A DNA stretch of 64,000 nt from Zhengitettix transpicula (taxonomy: Eukaryota; Arthropoda; Insecta; Orthoptera; Tetrigidae): positions 178,513,246 through 178,577,245 of the forward strand of contig CM073590.1 of NCBI GenBank assembly GCA_037074705.1, read 5' to 3'. The position numbers and the translations under genes were made by a program. Shown in pieces: positions 60,262 to 64,000 of the stretch (the first letter of the stretch is position 1; the number at the start of each line of letters is the position of its first letter). The notes beneath the pieces were generated by a model that did no database searches, had not been told where the DNA came from, and worked only from the letters and a program-made list of their open reading frames with translations.

Positions 60262-62332
60262 GTAATATTGGTATGGAAAGGAAAGGCTTACCTGAAAGTG
60301 AAGGATCTGAAGGTTGTTCTTCAAATTTTTGGAGGCTCTCAGCCTCCTTATTCAGGAAGGAGTGTTACATCATTCATCACACTGTGGCGTTTTGACCACA
60401 CCTCGGGTAGTAGTACCAAATTAACTGTAGACTCTGCCGTGCATTCTATATAGGCCAAAGAAAAATACCCCTCCCTGAACTAATAGCCAACCACTGCAGC
60501 ACCGTCAAACTTTCCAAATTTCAATTCCCAGATGCTCACACCCAAAGCCACAATACAATCAATTTCAACCAGAGGCAGAACTCAATCTGTGTGTACTCTT
60601 CTTCCAACATGGCTTACAGCCCAGGCAAAGCCATGGACTCAACCTCCTTTAAATAGTGCCCTTCCTACCTTCCACTTACTTGCACGAGTCCATGTGAGTA
60701 TGTATGAGCATGCTTATGCATATATGTGTGTTTGTAAGTGGACACGTGTGTATGGTGCATATTTATATGTATGTTCAGACATATATTTATGTATAAAATG
60801 CTATGTATGAATGATCACTATCAGAACTTTTATTATGACATGACCTTCCTTTGAGAGAGAAAGTTGGTGGCCTGGTGGGATGTTCATTGTTTATGGGCTA
60901 CTAGCCGTGCAGCGGTCAAAACTCTGCAGTCCACAGCCAGCTGGTGCACGTAATGGTGTAACGCTTTTTCCTGAAGAAGGAGGCTGAGAGCCTCAGAAAA
61001 TTTAAAGAACTAACTTCAGTCCCTATGGCTACACTGTAATTTACTTTCAGGTAAGCCACAAGCTATCTCTCTTTCCTTTTCATACCAATATCGCAATTAT
61101 TTTGGACGTCATATCCTTAATAATATTATTAATGTCCATATTATTTTTAATATACTTATTATTAATATTCTTACGTATTATTAATATCCTTACGTATTAT
61201 TAACTTTCTTACTAGTTATTCACAGTCTGACTAATATTATTAATGTTAAGGATATTAATTATTAAGTGACGAAGTCACATTTGATAATTGGATAGTGAGT
61301 AAAGATAGAAATATTTCTATCTTTCCTCAGTATCCATATATAATTATATACCTTACAAAAATAAATGAGCCTTGTTTAAGAGATTTTTGATTAGGAGAAA
61401 CAATTTTCTATGTTGTAAATGAGTAAAATTATAGTTTTCTATCATACATGTATAAATTTTCACTGAAACTTGATATATTTCAAGTTACTATCAGAAATTA
61501 TATATATGTATATATAAATGTGAAGTAAATATGACGGTTTATATATATTGGCTCATCCACATCCCATACACCGGCAGGCTGCAGAGTGTGGAGCTTTAAC
61601 TTTCTCTCTTTCCTTTTCATACTAATTATATTGTTAATGTCACATCCTTACTTGTGTATGAAGTCTGCATGTGTTTTATATTATATTTGTTAATTGTATA
61701 CATTTCCCAACAAAATATATTCAAAATACCACCCACAACTTCAACACATTTATCATTAACAGTATCTGATATACAATACAGTTGAAGAAAAACAAAGTAG
61801 AGAGTCTCATAAACAAGGACAAACAGACATATCATTAAATAAGTTCTGATATATGGAACTTGGAAGCAATCTTATGCATTCTCAAACATATGCAAAGTGA
61901 GTAAAATCAAATTGAGACATTAATAAAAAGCAGTATGATAAAGTATATTGTAAATTGATCTTTTAACAAAATTATCTATTTACGATATAAAATTTTATTT
62001 ATTTTGACCTTTTGCTCCATAATTAAGATAAAAATTCATTACTTTCACTTTAAAACACTGTGAACTCAATAAAGCCTAGCTGAGAATTTGTAATTATAAA
62101 TTTTAAAAAATTCTCTCTTATAATATTTACTTTAACTAATTTGCTGATACAGGTCTAATTTTGTTTGAGGAAAAATAATTTGTTATTAATGCATGGATTT
62201 AAATGCTTGTAGTATGAACATTAAAGCTTGCAGATACTAAAACTGTACACATTAATGAACTTACATCTTCTTCAGTTAAATTTTCACCAGTAAAAGAAAC
62301 AGGAAATTTTACTTTGCTCTGGCTTTGAAATA
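55240..62332 (-). CDS. Four-psq-domain nuclear protein, seven 3' exons (5' part outside)
   Basis: Exons, 5' to 3' on the minus strand: 62332-62265, 60132-60032, 58716-58529, 58061-57859, 57449-57267, 56669-56535, 55359-55240. All join in phase across GT/AG introns and give at least 331 residues to a TGA. After a Lys/Arg-rich stretch (EEEDKKRKRRK) come four pipsqueak-type HTH motifs: 'METALGDIRVGRPLVETATA' with 'NIPRSTLYRRA'; 'GASLQQAADLFKIPKTVLWR'; 'QGQSLSSVATMFQIPKKLLY'; and 'QQGKMSQAAASATYQVPKTS' plus IWRRL. Psq motifs bind DNA, often GA-rich sites, in insect chromatin and transcription factors that usually also carry an N-terminal BTB domain. Four repeats recall Pipsqueak itself and related BTB-psq proteins. 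The BTB part, if present, lies beyond 64000. The tail (VTGQIPVAYIDES...) is unrecognised. No break is seen. Confidence 0.88.
55858..55889. repeat. (ATT)n microsatellite
   Basis: About ten ATT units in the last intron of the psq gene (between 55359 and 56535). No sign of function. Confidence 0.85.
59128..59162. repeat. (TA)n array
   Basis: Pure TA repeat at the edge of the next inverted copy of the hairpin repeat, inside the intron between 58716 and 60032. Confidence 0.85.
59165..59510. repeat. Inverted pair of hairpin repeats
   Basis: The copy at about 59165-59345 is on the minus strand and the copy at about 59365-59500 on the plus strand; both carry 'cttcactttcaggtaagcc' or its complement and 'tttccataccaatatt'. 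The two meet around 59350 and form a large imperfect palindrome whose outer ends are both (TA)n arrays. Confidence 0.7.
59507..59625. repeat. Compound microsatellite (TA)n(GATA)n(TATG)n
   Basis: TA repeats (59507-59553) pass into GATA-type repeats (to about 59606) and then TATG repeats (to about 59623). The ordered change of unit suggests successive point mutations spread by slippage. Confidence 0.85.
60205..60380 (-). repeat. (TA)n array with hairpin-repeat copy
   Basis: The TA array at about 60216-60257 is followed by a minus-strand copy of the hairpin repeat ('GGAGGCTCTCAGCCTCC' at about 60331-60347). It begins about 75 bp upstream of the psq exon at 60032-60132, inside the adjoining intron. 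Confidence 0.75.
60381..60960. other. Intron part with unidentified low-AT block
   Basis: The part at 60390-60680 is richer in C and A than the surroundings and gives frames such as 'STVKLSKFQFPDAHTQSHN'. It sits between two copies of the hairpin repeat, so it may be the body of the same mobile element. No recognised motif. A TG-rich stretch follows at about 60690-60790. Confidence 0.35.
60962..61100 (+). repeat. Hairpin-repeat copy
   Basis: 'CCTGAAGAAGGAGGCTGAG' with 'AGCCTCAGAAAATTTAAAG' and the right end 'cttttcataccaatatcgc'. It is followed by an AT-rich region with many 'attattaat' units (61120-61260) instead of a pure TA array. Confidence 0.7.
61620..62264. other. Intron of the psq gene, nothing recognised
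   Basis: AT-rich sequence between the repeat cluster and the exon 62265-62332. No further exon is visible. Confidence 0.45.
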
Positions 62333-63260
62333 CTGAAGAATTACCATAGAAATAAAAGTTAACACAATAAAAATTATACATAAAAATGATGATAAATTCA
62401 TGTTAAAGGTTTTATTTACACTCCTATTTCATATTAAGTATATAATGCAGTTGATGTTAATAATGATAATGCAATACCTTTAACTGTAAAAGAAGTTGTT
62501 TTATTATGCGAAAAATTTAATTTAGCAAAAAATTAACTTGTTAAAAAGGACGTAATAGAAAATATAAAAGAAACAGTATCACAATTGTACACAACTTCAT
62601 ATTAAAAATATAATTTGATCAATTGAAGTAATTTATAATGTGCAAAAAACATCTAAAAGATCTATATACATACTGTTTGCCAAAAACCAATCACTACAAA
62701 ATATCAGAGAGACAAACAAATTCATGAAAAAGAATCCAAATTTAATGTTCACCAAACTTGATAAAGTTAATGTTTTGGTGAACAAAATGTAATATGTTAA
62801 CAAAGTCAACAATATACTTACAGATGGCACGACATACAAAATGATTACTTTATACCCACTAAAGAAATTATTAGAAATTATAAAGACTTACTTTATAATG
62901 TAACTTATTTTTCCACCTATAGAGAGAACATTTTTCTAAAGTAGTTTAGAAAATGGACTAAATGAGAACAATTACACTGTACAGAATAGTTTTGATTTCA
63001 TTAATATAGTTAAAAATTTACATATTTCAAAGGAACATGGAATGTCATAGCTGATGTAACAGTTCTTTTCACCACTGTTCCCAACTGTATTGTCCTTCAC
63101 AGCATAAAACCTTATTGGTAAAAAATCAAATTTTTTTTGTAATATTCCTAGGAAAGAATGGAAATTGAACTAAATATGATATTAAATTCAACATTTTCCA
63201 ATATAATATCATACAACATTGACAATACCCTATTTTAAAATGAAAAAATTTACATCTGAT
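62333..63260. other. Intron of the psq gene, nothing recognised
   Basis: The exon at 62332 begins after an AG acceptor and needs one base from an upstream exon, so this must be intron. No coding block is evident. Confidence 0.45.
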
Positions 63261-63261
63261 T

Positions 63262-63600
63262 GAAAATAATGTGGTATTTATATTATCACTTTTTTGTCTG
63301 AATTGGCTATCTTTCTTATTCAATACCCTATTTTGTTAAAGCTTTGGATAATTTCTCATTTTATTTAGTATTAGTATTGTATATATTGAAAATAATTTAT
63401 AAAATACATTGTTGAGGATAATGCATTGGAGGCTCCTTCATTGATTTTAGAGATGTAAATAGGGACAGATTGTAAATATCTGAGGAACAGGACAAAAAAT
63501 TGGGGTTTCTGGTTTCTTTCAGTTTTGTCATGATCACATTTAGTTTGTAGAGCGTAAATAAGTGCCTTGGAAGAACTTCCAAAATTTAATAACAAATAAA
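63262..63600. repeat. Penelope-like remnants
   Basis: 'gtggtatttatattatcac' and 'gaattggctatctttctta' at 63270-63322 match the terminal blocks near 2110 and 34215. Frames on the minus strand at 63371-63595 ('NFLSCSSDIYNLSLFTS') have no motif I can assign, but may belong to the same element. Confidence 0.45.
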
Positions 63601-64000
63601 ATATGGTGTCAAATAACTCTTAACATCTGTTGATAATTAGGGAACTGTTTCTTAGTTGCATTATGTTATTTGTATAGTACATCTTGTTCTAACCACAATA
63701 AAGAAAATTATGTCTTTTAAGATATAACAAATTTGTAGCCAATAAACTTTCTGCAAGTGAATTAAAAAGTAATACTTTCAAAACAGCAGCAGCTTATACC
63801 TCGTGTGGAACAGATCCAGCAAAGTCCAATAATTGGACTATTATAATTTCTTCACAGAAAAGACCTGAATCAGGTATATACATACTGAAATGATGTTTTT
63901 TTAATTAAATTGTATGAACTTGGTCATCAACTGCATTATATATAAATATATTTTTAAAGTAAGAAGTCATGACTGTAAATAACTTTTATCTGTTCCAAAA
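63601..64000. other. Right edge, possible upstream exon unresolved
   Basis: A minus-strand open segment ending near 63800 at CACGAG|GTATAA gives 'GLFCEEIIIVQLLDFAGSV' in one frame. That frame does not join in phase with the exon at 62332; the in-phase reading of the same block uses 63849-63800. Neither looks like a BTB domain. I leave it unassigned. Confidence 0.25.

Noticed and set aside
63800..63849. Candidate upstream exon of the psq gene
   Set aside because: It can be put in phase with the exon at 62332, but the acceptor is weak and the peptide does not resemble a BTB domain or any psq-protein segment.

Overview
This window is eukaryotic nuclear DNA, almost certainly from an insect with an AT-rich, transposon-laden genome. 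The evidence is spliceosomal introns with GT/AG borders, a split eIF1 gene, a gene with four pipsqueak-type HTH repeats (a family expanded in insects), and remnants of mariner, Tc1-like, hAT, LINE, Penelope-like and LTR elements. I cannot name the species. There is no sign of a bacterial or viral gene cluster, CRISPR array, tRNA or rRNA.

Only three host genes can be supported, all on the minus strand. (1) At 21435-21689 there is a GC-rich first coding exon of 85 codons ending at a consensus donor. It sits in a CpG island, and the rest of the gene lies to the left, beyond anything I can see. (2) At 49930-50872 there is a complete three-exon gene for translation initiation factor eIF1 (110 residues), with a compact promoter. 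(3) From 62332 down to 55240 I can splice seven consecutive in-phase exons of a nuclear protein with four psq HTH motifs. Its 5' part, where a BTB domain would be expected, lies beyond 64000.

The rest is mobile-element sediment. From 1 to 20 kb: Penelope-like terminal fragments, including a palindrome; a tandem GC-box repeat; a mariner fossil next to a Tc1-like fossil; and one solo-LTR-like element. From 23 to 34 kb: Penelope-like GIY-YIG remains, a hAT fragment and two LINE 3' ends. From 35 to 43 kb: an unclassified terminal-inverted-repeat element invaded by a nearly full mariner; three LTR-like units, one nested in another with a clean 4-bp target duplication; and a hAT fossil. From 52 to 61 kb: a 1.8-kb LTR inserted inside an (AT)n array, and a cluster of (TA)n-linked repeats that fill the psq-gene introns.

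The most interesting non-gene signal is the LTR family. Its copies end in TGTA...TACA, most lie in ATAT targets, and several carry an extra primer-binding-site-like tail that itself ends in ATTACA. The TIR element of 35042-37722 and the poly(A)-tailed repeat seen four times are the other candidates for undescribed families. I found no convincing new multi-gene biological system.
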